From Congzhengia minquanensis (lineage in GTDB: Bacteria > Bacillota > Clostridia > UBA1381 > UBA9506), in the NCBI RefSeq assembly GCF_014384785.1, contig NZ_JACRSU010000003.1, positions 310,001 to 374,000 on the forward strand: DNA of 64,000 nucleotides. The letters run 5' to 3'. Position 1 is the stretch's first letter, and each line of letters starts with the position of its first letter. Positions 7,627-17,464 of this stretch are shown piece after piece. The translations under genes and the position numbers were made by a program. Under the pieces are notes generated by a model. That model was not told where the DNA came from, ran no database searches, and saw only the letters and a program-made list of their open reading frames with translations.

Positions 7627-10600
7627 ATGAAACAGTATTTCAAAAAGGCGGCCGGCATATTGCTGTGTGTTGTGATAGCGGCGGCCTCGGCGGTTTTTAC
7701 CGTTTCAGCGCAGGAGGATATTACAGCTGACCCGATGACGTTTGCAGTGAATAAAGACACCATCACCGCAACAACAGCGGCATCAAATGACCAATATGAC
7801 TATTGTGTTGTGTTGCGCAAGGGTAAAAATATTGAATATACGGTGAACACAGAAACCGCTGCACGGTATAATTTAACAGTAACCGCTGGAACAATTTCAG
7901 ACAAAGAACAGGTTAGCGTTTCGGTGAATGATGTTTCGCAGCTTGAAAATGTAACGCTTGCAAACACAGGTGCATATGGCACACGTAATTCTCATGAAAT
8001 TGGCAGCATAATTTTGGCTCCGGGAAAAAATGTAATTAACTTCAGCTCGCCGGAGGGGCCGAACGGAATTCTAATTGTGTCGTTTACTCTAACAAAAACA
8101 GGTAATGTGTATCAGTATCACATTCCCACCACAAAACCGGAAGATGTTGACAAATTTGACATTGGTGCTGGAAGTTCCCCAATCGGCTGGTATCCGGCAG
8201 ATAATTCTGAATGTATCATTATGAGGGGAAATGCTAACGGCAACTCTTGGGTCGAAAAGGAAATTACTGTGCAGGAAGCCGGTTGGTATGGCGTGACCGT
8301 TAAATTGGGAGCAAGTTCGCAGTATGAAACTGGCTTAACATTAAAGGCTTCGGTGGGCGGCAAGTCGACGTCGAGAACCGTAGAGGTTACAAGCTCATAT
8401 ACCTCGTATGAGGACCGATATATTGGAAAATTGTATTTAGAAGAAGGCGCACAAACTGTTCGGCTTGAAGTAACAAGTAAGGCTGCTTTTGTTAAGTCGT
8501 TCACTCTGGAAAATAAGCTTGAAGATGATTTTGTTAACGGCGCGCTGAATTATGACATTAGCCCAACAATGGTAAGCTCCATGAATGGATACACCGAAGG
8601 CGATGCTGACTGCAGCTATTCCTGGTGTATGAATTTAAGAGGTTCAAAAAGCTTTGGAATCAGTGTTTATACTGAAAAAGCAATCAGCTACCTGATCACT
8701 GCAAGATACGGAGCAAATACAGCAGGCCAATCCATTGATGTTGCGGTTAACGGATATAAGCAGGTGGAAAAGGCGCCTGTTGATGTAACTGGGGAAAAAT
8801 ATCCCTGCACAGATGGGCACGTTATTGGCATTGTAAACTTAAACCGCGGCATGAACGAAGTGACGTTTTCTTTAGGAGCAGGCTCCAACAATGCCGTGGT
8901 TATGGATTCTGTTCAGTTCGCTCTTGCCGACAGTTTCCAGGAGGGTGTGTTTACAGCGTGGGTGCAGGAAAACCGCGTGCCGGAATATTTCTTCCCGGCT
9001 GAGGCAAACTCAGGTTTTTACACAGCAGGCGGACAAAAATGTGCCACCATGCGGGCAACGTCCTGGGTGGAATATGATGTTTATACAGAAGAAGAAAGAA
9101 CTGTAAATATGTTAATCGACATGGCAAGTTCAGAAAACATTACGTTCTCTGCTTCGGTTAACGGCGAAACACAGATTTCAAAAGAAAATATTGGTGTGCC
9201 CAGTTCGGGCTACACGGCTTTTGCAACAGTTGCATCTGCCGGAATGTTAACCATTCCGGCCGGTCATAGCGTGATCCGCTATACCCAGGAAGTAGGCGCG
9301 GGTAACCTTAGAAGCCTCACTTTTGAAGAAGCGGACAGAAACGAAGCAGTTATTACGAACTTTGCAATTCGAAATGCAGACGGCAACAGAATGCCTTTTG
9401 CAGTAACAGAGGGCCTGAAAGGCTATGCAGTGGCTTCTGTTAAAAAGCTGGGCGAAGCTGACGATAAATTGATGTTGATTATTGCACAGTATGCAAACGA
9501 CACCTCGCTGGTTGGCGTTTCTCAAACAACTGTGGACGTGTCGCAAATGGCAAACCGCGAAACAAAAGAGTTTCAGACAGAAATTACCCTAAAAGGGGAG
9601 GGCGGTTACGTGAAAGCGTTTTTGATGAGAGAGGGAAGTTTCGAACCCTTATCGAAGGCACAATCCTATGTAGAAACGAAGATTTTCCCAGAGAACGCTT
9701 TAGAAACAAGCGTTTCCTATGAACTGGCAACGAACGTTTTGAATAACGACGGCGAAAATTATGCGGAATATGGCATACATGACGCTGACTATGATGTTGA
9801 TGCTATTTTCTATGACGGCTACAAAGACACCAAGGTGTTTGCCTATATCGGAATTCCAAAAGGCGCAACGCCTGAAAATTCTGTTCCTGCCATGGTATTA
9901 GTACACGGCGGTATAGGGAAAGCGGAACAATCCTGGGTGAAGAAATGGAACGACTTAGGCTACGCTGCAATTGCAATGGATTTATACGGTTGCGGCCCGG
10001 AGGATGATTCTACCTCTTACAGCGGTTCAGGCAAGAAAAAACACCCATACGCAGGTGTGGCTCCCTGGGATTTCTCGGCAGACTTTGAAAACGCAGGGAT
10101 GTATCAGAGCGTAATCAATGTGATTAATGCACACACGCTGATTCGCGGCAATGATTGTGTTGATGCTTCCAGAATCGGCATTACCGGAATTTCCTGGGGC
10201 GGAATTACAACCACAACAGTTTGCGGTGTTGACAACCGGTTTATGTTTGCTGTTCCCGTTTATGGCTGCGGCTACTTAGACCAGTGCAAGACCTATTTCG
10301 GTTCTAAGTTTGACAGCGCAAGCCAATCCATTGCTTGGGATCCGGCAAACTTTGCTGCAAAGGCCCAAATGCCTGTTATGTTGGTAAACAGCGATGCCGA
10401 CCAGCATTTCTCTATCAATTCCTCATCGTTAACCTACGGCGTATTAAAGGACGGATATTTAAGCATTCACCATGGCCTGAGTCACTCCCAAAGTGCCGGT
10501 GACAGCATTCAACAGGTTTATGACTTTGCAGACAACATGTTTAAGGGCAACAACCCTTATATCAGAATAAGCAGTGCAACGGCTGAAAACGGCGTTTTAA

Positions 10601-10839
10601 CGGCAGATTGTGAAATCCCGTCGGGCACAACCATTTCGGGCGTGACAATGTATTATATTAATACCACGGAGCTTCCGTCAGACGGCGGCTCGAACATTAA
10701 TTGGACAGCTGTTACAGACTATTCAGAAAATAACGGAACGGTTACGGTGAACATTCCCGCCGGTGCAACCTATGTTTATGCTTCTATAACAGATAACAAC
10801 GGCGCGATTATGAGCACAAAATTTTTAAAAGTGAAATAA
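7627..10839 (+). CDS. Secreted multi-module alpha/beta-hydrolase (putative carbohydrate esterase)
   Basis: 1070 residues with a signal peptide (about 1-29, cut near VSAQE). Residues about 30-565 read as four successive beta-rich modules of about 130 residues, each ending with a pattern like 'GxIxLxxGxNxVxF', resembling carbohydrate-binding sandwich domains in layout. A further beta region (about 570-690) follows. The catalytic part is at about 690-985: oxyanion-region VLVHGG near 758, nucleophile elbow GISWGG near 853, acid in NSDADQH near 920, and His in IHHGLSHS near 946-952. A short Ig-like tail ends the protein. No sortase motif, lipobox or SLH domain was seen, so it may be freely secreted. 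Deacetylation of a glycan is inferred; a peptidase-like role of the same fold is not excluded. Confidence 0.75.
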   Translation: MKQYFKKAAGILLCVVIAAASAVFTVSAQEDITADPMTFAVNKDTITATTAASNDQYDYCVVLRKGKNIEYTVNTETAARYNLTVTAGTISDKEQVSVSVNDVSQLENVTLANTGAYGTRNSHEIGSIILAPGKNVINFSSPEGPNGILIVSFTLTKTGNVYQYHIPTTKPEDVDKFDIGAGSSPIGWYPADNSECIIMRGNANGNSWVEKEITVQEAGWYGVTVKLGASSQYETGLTLKASVGGKSTSRTVEVTSSYTSYEDRYIGKLYLEEGAQTVRLEVTSKAAFVKSFTLENKLEDDFVNGALNYDISPTMVSSMNGYTEGDADCSYSWCMNLRGSKSFGISVYTEKAISYLITARYGANTAGQSIDVAVNGYKQVEKAPVDVTGEKYPCTDGHVIGIVNLNRGMNEVTFSLGAGSNNAVVMDSVQFALADSFQEGVFTAWVQENRVPEYFFPAEANSGFYTAGGQKCATMRATSWVEYDVYTEEERTVNMLIDMASSENITFSASVNGETQISKENIGVPSSGYTAFATVASAGMLTIPAGHSVIRYTQEVGAGNLRSLTFEEADRNEAVITNFAIRNADGNRMPFAVTEGLKGYAVASVKKLGEADDKLMLIIAQYANDTSLVGVSQTTVDVSQMANRETKEFQTEITLKGEGGYVKAFLMREGSFEPLSKAQSYVETKIFPENALETSVSYELATNVLNNDGENYAEYGIHDADYDVDAIFYDGYKDTKVFAYIGIPKGATPENSVPAMVLVHGGIGKAEQSWVKKWNDLGYAAIAMDLYGCGPEDDSTSYSGSGKKKHPYAGVAPWDFSADFENAGMYQSVINVINAHTLIRGNDCVDASRIGITGISWGGITTTTVCGVDNRFMFAVPVYGCGYLDQCKTYFGSKFDSASQSIAWDPANFAAKAQMPVMLVNSDADQHFSINSSSLTYGVLKDGYLSIHHGLSHSQSAGDSIQQVYDFADNMFKGNNPYIRISSATAENGVLTADCEIPSGTTISGVTMYYINTTELPSDGGSNINWTAVTDYSENNGTVTVNIPAGATYVYASITDNNGAIMSTKFLKVK

Positions 10840-10850
10840 AAGGATAATAT

Positions 10851-10880
10851 GGCCGCGCAGAAGAATTTGCGCGGCCTTTC
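10851..10880 (+). terminator. Rho-independent terminator of the esterase gene
   Basis: GGCCGCGCA (10851-10859) pairs with TGCGCGGCC (10868-10876) across an 8-base loop, followed by TTTCTTTT. Confidence 0.9.
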
Positions 10881-10902
10881 TTTTCTAATTTATAAAAAAA
10901 GC

Positions 10903-10931
10903 TTGACATTTTGCAAGATAATTAGTATAAT
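10903..10931 (+). promoter_or_regulatory. Promoter of DUF177-rpmF
   Basis: TTGACA (10903-10908), 17-bp spacer, TATAAT (10926-10931), near perfect consensus. The predicted transcript start (about 10938) makes the in-frame ATG at 10938 unusable, which fixes the DUF177 start at 10992. Confidence 0.9.
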
Positions 10932-10991
10932 ATATAATTGCATTGTGCAATTGATGTTTGGCACAGGGAAACAGAAAGGCGGCAAAGCAGC

Positions 10992-11486
10992 ATGATTTGC
11001 GATTTGAGTACCGTTTTGAATAACGACGGCGCATGTCTTACCATCTCCGGAACTGTTGACGCGGGAAATGCGGCGGACGGTTTAGGCGTTACTTTTTCAA
11101 ACGGCGTCTGCGTGACAGGTGAAATTGTGTGCCGCAGCGATGTGTTAGAACTTTCCGCCCATGTGGAAGGAACGTTTCATACAAACTGTGCACGGTGTTT
11201 GAAAGAATTAGAGCTTCCGCTGTCGTTTGATTTTACCGAAACCTTAACGCAGAACAGTGAAGAAATTGACGACAAAGATTCTGTGATTGTCTTTTCCGGC
11301 ACCACGGTGGATTTGTCTGAAATTGTTTCGAGTAATATTTTACTTAACTTGTCATACAAATATCTTTGCAGTGAGGATTGCCGCGGTCTCTGCCCAAAGT
11401 GCGGAGCAGATTTAAACGACGGGCCATGCGGCTGTGAAGATGACGAAATCGATCCAAGATGGGAAAAATTAAAAAATTTTAAGTGA
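10992..11486 (+). CDS. YceD/DUF177 family protein
   Basis: 164 residues from the ATG at 10992; the earlier in-frame ATG lies at the transcript start and has no leader. DUF177 proteins are small soluble proteins found almost always beside rpmF and are implicated in 23S rRNA accumulation/ribosome assembly in plants and E. coli. Conserved Cys pairs are visible: CARCLKELELP in the middle and CRGLCPKCGADLN near the C-terminus, suggesting metal binding. It is 21 bp upstream of rpmF under one promoter. The precise molecular role of the family is not settled. Confidence 0.88.
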   Translation: MICDLSTVLNNDGACLTISGTVDAGNAADGLGVTFSNGVCVTGEIVCRSDVLELSAHVEGTFHTNCARCLKELELPLSFDFTETLTQNSEEIDDKDSVIVFSGTTVDLSEIVSSNILLNLSYKYLCSEDCRGLCPKCGADLNDGPCGCEDDEIDPRWEKLKNFK

Positions 11487-11507
11487 TACATTCAGGAGGT
11501 GTGAAAC

Positions 11508-11687
11508 ATGGCAGTACCTAAGAGAAAAACCTCAAAGGCCAGACGTGATAAAAGAAGAGCAAACTGGAAACTTAGCATTCCCGGTTTTGTAAGCTGCCCG
11601 AAATGCGGCGAGCCGATTATGGGCCACAGAGTTTGCAAGGCTTGTGGATATTACAACGGCAAAGAAGTTGTAAAAAAAGAAGCGTAA
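11508..11687 (+). CDS. rpmF: 50S ribosomal protein L32
   Basis: 59 residues, beginning [20 protein letters not shown], the L32 signature. It carries a CPKCG...CKACG zinc ribbon and a basic tail. The AGGAGGTG ribosome site is ideal. Co-transcribed with DUF177. In many Firmicutes plsX and fab genes follow rpmF; here a terminator follows instead. Confidence 0.97.
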   Translation: MAVPKRKTSKARRDKRRANWKLSIPGFVSCPKCGEPIMGHRVCKACGYYNGKEVVKKEA

Positions 11688-11704
11688 TTGAAACAAAAAG
11701 AGGG

Positions 11705-11736
11705 TAGAGAAGGCGTTTACAGTCTTCTCTATTTTT
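11705..11736 (+). terminator. Terminator after rpmF
   Basis: TAGAGAAG (11705-11712) pairs with CTTCTCTA (11724-11731) over an 11-base loop, followed by TTTTT. Some readthrough into the next run is possible, since no clear promoter was seen between here and 11794. Confidence 0.7.
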
Positions 11737-11793
11737 ACTTTTCGTCGATTTTTAGCGGAAAAAGCGCTCATTTACAGTTAACGGAGGAAAGAA

Positions 11794-13101
11794 ATGAAGC
11801 ACGGAGCATATGTTTTGTCGGTGGACCCAGGCAGCATTGCAGAGGAATTGGAACTTCTCCCCGGCGACCTGATTGTATCTATTGACGGACAGAAAATCAC
11901 GGATTATCTTGATTATAAATTTTTAGCCACTAACGAGCACATTGTCATGGAGGTTTTAAAGGAAAACGGCGAGCTGTTCGAGTTTGAAATTTATAATGAG
12001 GATTTGGAAGATTTGGGAATCAATTTTGAAAATATGCTGTTCGACAGCCCGAAAAGCTGCCAGAACAAGTGTATTTTCTGTTTTATTGACCAAATGCCAA
12101 AGGGAATGCGCGATACACTCTATTTTAAAGACGACGACTCCCGGCTTTCGTTTCTTTATGGAAATTATGTGACGCTGACCAACATGAAAACCGAGGATAT
12201 TATGCGGTTAATCCGCTACCGAATCTCTCCGGTGAACATCTCGGTTCACACCACAAATCCGGATCTGCGCGTATTCATGCTGAAGAATAAGCGGGCAAAC
12301 CAGATTTTAGACCACATTCAGCTGCTTGCCGACCATGAAATTGAAATGAATATGCAGATTGTGCTTTGTAAGGGCATTAACGACGGGGAGGAGCTGGACC
12401 GCACAATCCGCGACCTTGCCCAATTTATGCCACATGCAAAAAGCGTGTCTGTGGTGCCGGTGGGGCTGACAAAGTGCAGAGAAGGTCTTTATCCTTTGTC
12501 CCCTTTTGAAAAGGGGGACTGCGCGGCGGTGATCCGACAGATAAAAAACTGGCAGGAACGGTTTTTAAAAGAACATGGCACCCGGTTTGTATATGCTTCG
12601 GACGAGTTTTTCATCAATGCCGGAATGGAGCTTCCGGAAGAAAGCGAATATGAGGACTTTCCACAAATTGAAAACGGCGTAGGTATGATTGCTTCGATGG
12701 AGGCGGAGTTTATGCGAGCACTTGCGCCGGACTTAAAACCGCAGGGAACGGCTAAAACGGTTGTAGCAACGGGAGAAATTTCCTATGAATTTATAAAAAA
12801 GCTGGTAAATATCGTAAAAATGCGATATAATATGAATAATATAGAAGTTGTAGGAATAAAAAATGAATTGTTCGGCGGCAAAGTGACCGTTTCGGGCCTG
12901 CTTGGCGGCTCTGATTTAATCCGCGCATTACAGGATAAACAAGCAGACCGCGTTCTGATTACGGAATCGATGCTGAAAGCAGACGAGGACGTGTTTTTAG
13001 ACGATTACACGCTTTCGGAAACGGAAAAAAGACTGAACATGAAAATAGTGCCGGTGAAAAATGACGGCGAAGCCTTCTTAAAAGCGGTTTTGGGGTATTG
13101 A
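11794..13101 (+). CDS. DUF512 protein: PDZ-like domain plus radical-SAM-like Fe-S domain
   Basis: 435 residues. An N-terminal PDZ-like segment (about 1-65, VDPGSIAEELELLPGD) is followed by a CxxxCxxC cluster motif (C89, C93, C96 in CQNKCIFC) as in radical SAM proteins, then a TIM-barrel-like body and the DUF512 domain. The family is widespread in Clostridia and cyanobacteria and often lies next to der, as here; its reaction is unknown. The ribosome site GGAGGAAAG is clear. It heads the run der-plsY-gpsA-ftsY-UPF0182, 17 bp before the chosen der start. The [4Fe-4S] cluster is inferred from the motif. Confidence 0.88.
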   Translation: MKHGAYVLSVDPGSIAEELELLPGDLIVSIDGQKITDYLDYKFLATNEHIVMEVLKENGELFEFEIYNEDLEDLGINFENMLFDSPKSCQNKCIFCFIDQMPKGMRDTLYFKDDDSRLSFLYGNYVTLTNMKTEDIMRLIRYRISPVNISVHTTNPDLRVFMLKNKRANQILDHIQLLADHEIEMNMQIVLCKGINDGEELDRTIRDLAQFMPHAKSVSVVPVGLTKCREGLYPLSPFEKGDCAAVIRQIKNWQERFLKEHGTRFVYASDEFFINAGMELPEESEYEDFPQIENGVGMIASMEAEFMRALAPDLKPQGTAKTVVATGEISYEFIKKLVNIVKMRYNMNNIEVVGIKNELFGGKVTVSGLLGGSDLIRALQDKQADRVLITESMLKADEDVFLDDYTLSETEKRLNMKIVPVKNDGEAFLKAVLGY

Positions 13102-13118
13102 GAGAAAGGAAAAGACCA

Positions 13119-14468
13119 ATGAGAAAAGCGACAGTTGCAATTGTTGGGCGGCCCAATGTAGGGAAGTCCACGCTGTTTAACAAAATTGTGGGAACCAGGG
13201 TGTCGATTGTAGACGACACGCCCGGCGTTACCCGCGACAGAATCTATATGGAGGCGGAGTGGACAGGGCGCCGTTTTATGCTGATTGACACGGGCGGCAT
13301 TGAACCTGCCACAGACGACGAAATTTTAAAGGGAATGCGCACCCAGGCTGAAATAGCAATTGAGCGGGCAGACTGCGTTATTTTAATGACCAATATTCAC
13401 GAGGGGTTAACCGCGGCCGACGCCGATGTGGCGGCCATGCTGATGAAAGCGGGAAAACCCACGGTTTTAGCGGTGAACAAGGTAGACAGCGGCGGCCAGC
13501 CGCCGATGGATTTTTATGAGTTTTATAACCTGGGGCTTGGCGACCCTGTTGCAATCTCCTCCACCCATGGACTTGGGGTAGGCGATTTGCTGGACGAAGT
13601 GTTTGCTAAAATTCCCGAGGAATTGTTTCAGGAAAACGAAGATGACAGCGGCTCCCTCCGGGTTGCGATTGTGGGAAAACCCAATGCGGGAAAATCGTCT
13701 TTGGTAAATCAAATTTTAGGCGAGGAGCGCGTAATTGTAAGCGACGTTGCCGGAACTACCCGGGACGCGGTAGACACAAGCTTTGAAAAGGACGGAAAGA
13801 CTTATACCTTAGTGGATACTGCGGGAATGCGCAAACGCGGCAAGGTGGACGAAGGGATTGAACGCTACAGCGTTCTGCGTTCCCTCTCCGCCGTGGACAA
13901 CTGCGACGTGTGTGTGATTGTGGTAGATGCAAATGAGGGCATTTCCGAGCAGGACTCGAAAATTGCCGGCTATGCCCACGAAAAGGGCAAGGCGTCTATC
14001 ATTGCGGTGAACAAGTGGGACTTGATTGAAAAAGACACAAACACAATGAAACAGTTCCGCGAAAAGGTGAATTTAGAGCTGGGCTTCATGCTGTATGCAC
14101 CGCAGATTTACATTTCTGCATTAACGGGCCAGCGCGTGGGCAAGCTGTTTGAACTGATAAACTTTGTGCATGAACAAAATTCCATGCGCATTAAAACCGG
14201 CATGCTAAACGACGTGCTGGGCGAGGCCACCATGAAGGTGCAGCCGCCGTCGGATAAAGGGAAACGGCTGAAAATTTATTATATGACTCAGGCTTCTACC
14301 TGCCCGCCTACCTTTGTTGTGTTTGTAAACGACAAAGAGTTGATGCACTTTTCCTATCTGCGTTATTTGGAAAATCAAATCCGCGGGGTGTTTGGCCTTG
14401 AGGGAACGCCGGTGCGGTTTATTGTTCGGGAACGGAAGAATGAAAAAACAAAAGGAAGCAAGGAATAA
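13119..14468 (+). CDS. der: Ribosome-assembly GTPase Der (EngA)
   Basis: 449 residues from the ATG at 13119, preceded by GAAAGG; an in-frame TTG at 13098 overlapping the previous stop is less likely. Two tandem GTPase domains are visible: G1 GRPNVGKS near the N-terminus and GKPNAGKS near residue 187, each followed by DTxG and NKxD motifs (NKVD and NKWD). A C-terminal KH-like domain completes the family architecture. Der is essential for 50S subunit maturation. Confidence 0.97.
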   Translation: MRKATVAIVGRPNVGKSTLFNKIVGTRVSIVDDTPGVTRDRIYMEAEWTGRRFMLIDTGGIEPATDDEILKGMRTQAEIAIERADCVILMTNIHEGLTAADADVAAMLMKAGKPTVLAVNKVDSGGQPPMDFYEFYNLGLGDPVAISSTHGLGVGDLLDEVFAKIPEELFQENEDDSGSLRVAIVGKPNAGKSSLVNQILGEERVIVSDVAGTTRDAVDTSFEKDGKTYTLVDTAGMRKRGKVDEGIERYSVLRSLSAVDNCDVCVIVVDANEGISEQDSKIAGYAHEKGKASIIAVNKWDLIEKDTNTMKQFREKVNLELGFMLYAPQIYISALTGQRVGKLFELINFVHEQNSMRIKTGMLNDVLGEATMKVQPPSDKGKRLKIYYMTQASTCPPTFVVFVNDKELMHFSYLRYLENQIRGVFGLEGTPVRFIVRERKNEKTKGSKE

Positions 14469-14483
14469 ATCAGGAGGAGTTTT

Positions 14484-15125
14484 ATGGTTTGGGCACTTTT
14501 CATCAGCGCTGTTTTGGGCTATCTCATTGGCAGCGTGAACACATCTATCGTACTTTCCAAACTAAAGAAAAATGATATACGGAAGCACGGAAGCGGCAAT
14601 GCCGGAGCTACAAACACGCTCCGCGTAATGGGAAAAACTGCGGCGGCGTTCGTGCTGTTGGGCGATGCGTTAAAGGCCGTTGTTTCTATTCTGCTGGCGT
14701 GGCTGGTAGCCTATTTGTTCCGCCAGGGGCCGGATATTGTGGCCTACTGCAAGTATATTGCGGCATTAACCACAGTTTTGGGCCACAATTTCCCCGTGTT
14801 TTTCGGATTTCGCGGCGGCAAGGGCATTTTAACATCGGTTGCGGTAATGTTTATGTTAGACTGGCGCATTGCGCTAATCGTGCTGTTCGTGGGCGTTATG
14901 CTCATTGTGCTCACCCGATATGTGTCGCTGGGCTCGCTGGCCGGCTGTGCGTTATATCCGCTGTTTGCACTGGCGTTTTACAGCAGCGAGCCGCTTTTGT
15001 ATAAAAAAATGCAGATTGTTTTAGCGCTTCTTTTGGGGCTATTGGGCATTTGGCGTCATAAAAGCAACATTAAAAAACTGTTGGCGGGTACAGAATCGAA
15101 AATCGGTGAAAAGGCAAAACAATAA
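14484..15125 (+). CDS. plsY: Acyl-phosphate:glycerol-3-phosphate acyltransferase PlsY
   Basis: 213-residue integral membrane enzyme making lysophosphatidic acid from acyl phosphate and glycerol 3-phosphate. The three PlsY motifs are present: GSVNTSIVLSK and SGNAGATNTLR in the first cytosolic loops, and the phosphate-binding GFRGGKG motif near residue 111. It starts 15 bp after der with AGGAGG. It is paired with gpsA, which supplies its substrate. Its usual partner PlsX is not in the window. Confidence 0.96.
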   Translation: MVWALFISAVLGYLIGSVNTSIVLSKLKKNDIRKHGSGNAGATNTLRVMGKTAAAFVLLGDALKAVVSILLAWLVAYLFRQGPDIVAYCKYIAALTTVLGHNFPVFFGFRGGKGILTSVAVMFMLDWRIALIVLFVGVMLIVLTRYVSLGSLAGCALYPLFALAFYSSEPLLYKKMQIVLALLLGLLGIWRHKSNIKKLLAGTESKIGEKAKQ

Positions 15126-15191
15126 CAGAAAGCGCCTTGCGGCCCGCAGGGCGCAGACAGAATGAATTCGGGCAGAAAGGCATTTAGGGGT

Positions 15192-16202
15192 ATGAAAATT
15201 GCAGTAATTGGTTCCGGCAGCTGGGGGTGCGCAATATCCGCAGTTTTGGCAAACAAGGGTAACGACGTTTGCCTTTGGTCTTATTTTCAGGAAGAAAGCG
15301 ATGCATTAAAAACCAACAGAGAAAACAAAAAGAACCTTCCGGGGCTGATTTTGCCGGACAACATTACATTTACCTCCGATTTGGAAGCCGCGGTGCGCGG
15401 ACGCAGCGTCATTGTTATGGTAACGCCGTCGGCAGCTGTGGGGGACACTGCAAGGAAAATGAGACCGTATGTGGAAAGCGGCGCAGCTATTGTCTGCGCA
15501 TCTAAGGGATTTGACTCTGAAACGCAGAAAACGTTGACGCAGACCATTGAAGACCATATCCCCAACGCTCTCGTGGCCGCATTGTCCGGCCCGTCGCACG
15601 CGGAGGAAGTGGCCAAACAAAAGCCTACAACACTGGTTGCGGCAAGCCGCAATTTAACTGCGGCGAAAATGCTTCAGGACTTGTTCATGACAGATTACTT
15701 ACGAGTATATACCAGTTCCGACGTTTTGGGCGTGGAGCTGGGCGGGGCGTTAAAAAACGTGATTGCCCTGTGTGCCGGAATTTCAGACGGTCTGGGATTG
15801 GGGGACAACGCAAAAGCCGCGCTGATGACCCGCGGTATGACGGAAATTGCCCGATTGGGCACGGCGTTGGGGGCTTCACTTTCCACGTTCAGCGGACTTT
15901 CCGGCATGGGCGATTTAATTGTTACCTGCACCAGCATGCATTCCAGAAACCGCAGGGCAGGAATATTGATTGGACAGGGAAAATCCGCAAAAGAAGCCAT
16001 GGAGGAGGTCAACATGGTGGTTGAGGGCGTTTATGCCGCGAAAGAAGCGTTTAAACTTTCCAAACGGCTTGGCATTGAAATGCCCATAACAGAGCAGGCC
16101 TACCGCGTACTGTTTGAAGGGGCCAGTCCGAAAGAGGCGGTAGAGGAGCTAATGACAAGGGATAAAAAACACGAATCCGACAACGGGTTTGTGTCGAAAT
16201 AG
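15192..16202 (+). CDS. gpsA: Glycerol-3-phosphate dehydrogenase [NAD(P)+] GpsA
   Basis: Reduces dihydroxyacetone phosphate to sn-glycerol 3-phosphate for phospholipid synthesis. 336 residues from the ATG at 15192, chosen because the dinucleotide motif GSGSWGCA then sits at the usual distance from the N-terminus; an upstream in-frame ATG at 15162 would add ten atypical residues. Other family motifs are seen: CASKGF, ALSGPSHAEEV, the catalytic Lys in GGALKNVIAL, and the substrate-binding GLSGMGDL. Directly follows plsY. Confidence 0.95.
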   Translation: MKIAVIGSGSWGCAISAVLANKGNDVCLWSYFQEESDALKTNRENKKNLPGLILPDNITFTSDLEAAVRGRSVIVMVTPSAAVGDTARKMRPYVESGAAIVCASKGFDSETQKTLTQTIEDHIPNALVAALSGPSHAEEVAKQKPTTLVAASRNLTAAKMLQDLFMTDYLRVYTSSDVLGVELGGALKNVIALCAGISDGLGLGDNAKAALMTRGMTEIARLGTALGASLSTFSGLSGMGDLIVTCTSMHSRNRRAGILIGQGKSAKEAMEEVNMVVEGVYAAKEAFKLSKRLGIEMPITEQAYRVLFEGASPKEAVEELMTRDKKHESDNGFVSK

Positions 16203-16225
16203 ATAGGTTAACGGAGTGAGAAAAC

Positions 16226-17440
16226 ATGTTGAAATGGTTTAACAAAAAGAAAAAAACAAGCAAAGATCTGATTGAAAACGTACTAAACGAGGCGGAAAAG
16301 TTAAACGCCTTTGACGAACCGGAAGAAGCCCCTGAAGGGTGGGGCAGCGAACCGGTTTTAGAAGAAGTTCAGGAGCAGACAGAGGAAGAGGAGGAAAGCG
16401 GCGCTCAGGAAGAAGCAGCCGCGCAGGAGGACTTTTCTGAAACTGTTGCACAACCGGAAGAAGAACCAATTGAAACGGTTGATTATATTGAGGATACCGT
16501 GCAGGAAAAGAAGCCGAAAAAGGGCTTTTTTGCTAGACTGAAAGAGGGACTAACCAAAACCCGTGACGCGATTTTCGGACGGCTGGACAGTGTTTTTTCA
16601 GCATTTCAGTCTGTAGACGAGGAATTGTTTGAAGAACTGGAGGAAACGCTTATCATGGCGGACATCGGCGTGGATACGTCGGTATATATGATTGAAGAGC
16701 TTCGCACCAGGGCAAAGGAGAAGCACATAACAGACCCTGCAGAACTGAAAATTGAGCTGAAAAACGTAATATCTGAAATTTTAATGGGGCAAGACTCTGT
16801 TTGCCATTTGGAGGATTCGCCGTCGGTTATTATGGTAATCGGCGTGAACGGCGTGGGCAAAACCACGTCGATTGGAAAAATGGCGCACTATTACCAATCC
16901 CAGGGGAAAAAGGTGATTTTGGCGGCGGCGGACACGTTTCGCGCCGCGGCAATCGACCAGCTGCAAATTTGGGCACAGCGGGCAGAGGTTGAAATTGTAA
17001 AGCACAAAGAGGGCTCTGACCCGTCGGCAGTGGTGTTCGATGCGATTCAGGCCGCCAAGGCGCGGGGCGCGGACATCGTCATCTGCGACACGGCAGGCAG
17101 GCTTCATAACAAAAAAAACCTGATGGAGGAGCTGGCAAAAACCGCCCGTGTCATTGAGCGGGAAACAGGAAAGCCGGCCTCTGAGGTACTTTTGGTGTTA
17201 GACGCCTCCACAGGCCAGAATGCGCTGATTCAGGCAAAGGAATTTGCCAATGCGGCGCACATTACAGGCGTAGTTTTAACCAAGCTGGACGGAACGGCAA
17301 AGGGCGGCGTTATCATTGCGCTGTCGCGGGAGCAAAATATTGGCGTTAAGTTCATTGGCGTGGGCGAAGGAATTGACGATTTGCAGGAATTTGATCCTAA
17401 AGAGTTTGCAAAAGCGCTGTTCCCTGAAAATGAAGAATAG
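16226..17440 (+). CDS. ftsY: Signal recognition particle receptor FtsY
   Basis: 404 residues. An acidic N-terminal region (about 25-90, very Glu rich) precedes the helical N domain and the SRP-type GTPase G domain: G1 GVNGVGKTT near residue 205, DTAGRLHNK, and [10 protein letters not shown]. It docks SRP-ribosome complexes at the membrane for co-translational insertion. ffh and scRNA are not in the window. In the housekeeping run, 23 bp after gpsA. Confidence 0.96.
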   Translation: MLKWFNKKKKTSKDLIENVLNEAEKLNAFDEPEEAPEGWGSEPVLEEVQEQTEEEEESGAQEEAAAQEDFSETVAQPEEEPIETVDYIEDTVQEKKPKKGFFARLKEGLTKTRDAIFGRLDSVFSAFQSVDEELFEELEETLIMADIGVDTSVYMIEELRTRAKEKHITDPAELKIELKNVISEILMGQDSVCHLEDSPSVIMVIGVNGVGKTTSIGKMAHYYQSQGKKVILAAADTFRAAAIDQLQIWAQRAEVEIVKHKEGSDPSAVVFDAIQAAKARGADIVICDTAGRLHNKKNLMEELAKTARVIERETGKPASEVLLVLDASTGQNALIQAKEFANAAHITGVVLTKLDGTAKGGVIIALSREQNIGVKFIGVGEGIDDLQEFDPKEFAKALFPENEE

Positions 17441-17464
17441 CAGAACATAAGAAGGAGTGATTTC

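Noticed and set aside
10938..10991. N-terminal extension of the DUF177 protein from ATG 10938
   Set aside because: This ATG coincides with the predicted transcript start and has no ribosome site.
15287..15652. Two antisense open frames within gpsA
   Set aside because: gpsA carries all family motifs; the antisense frames have no ribosome site.
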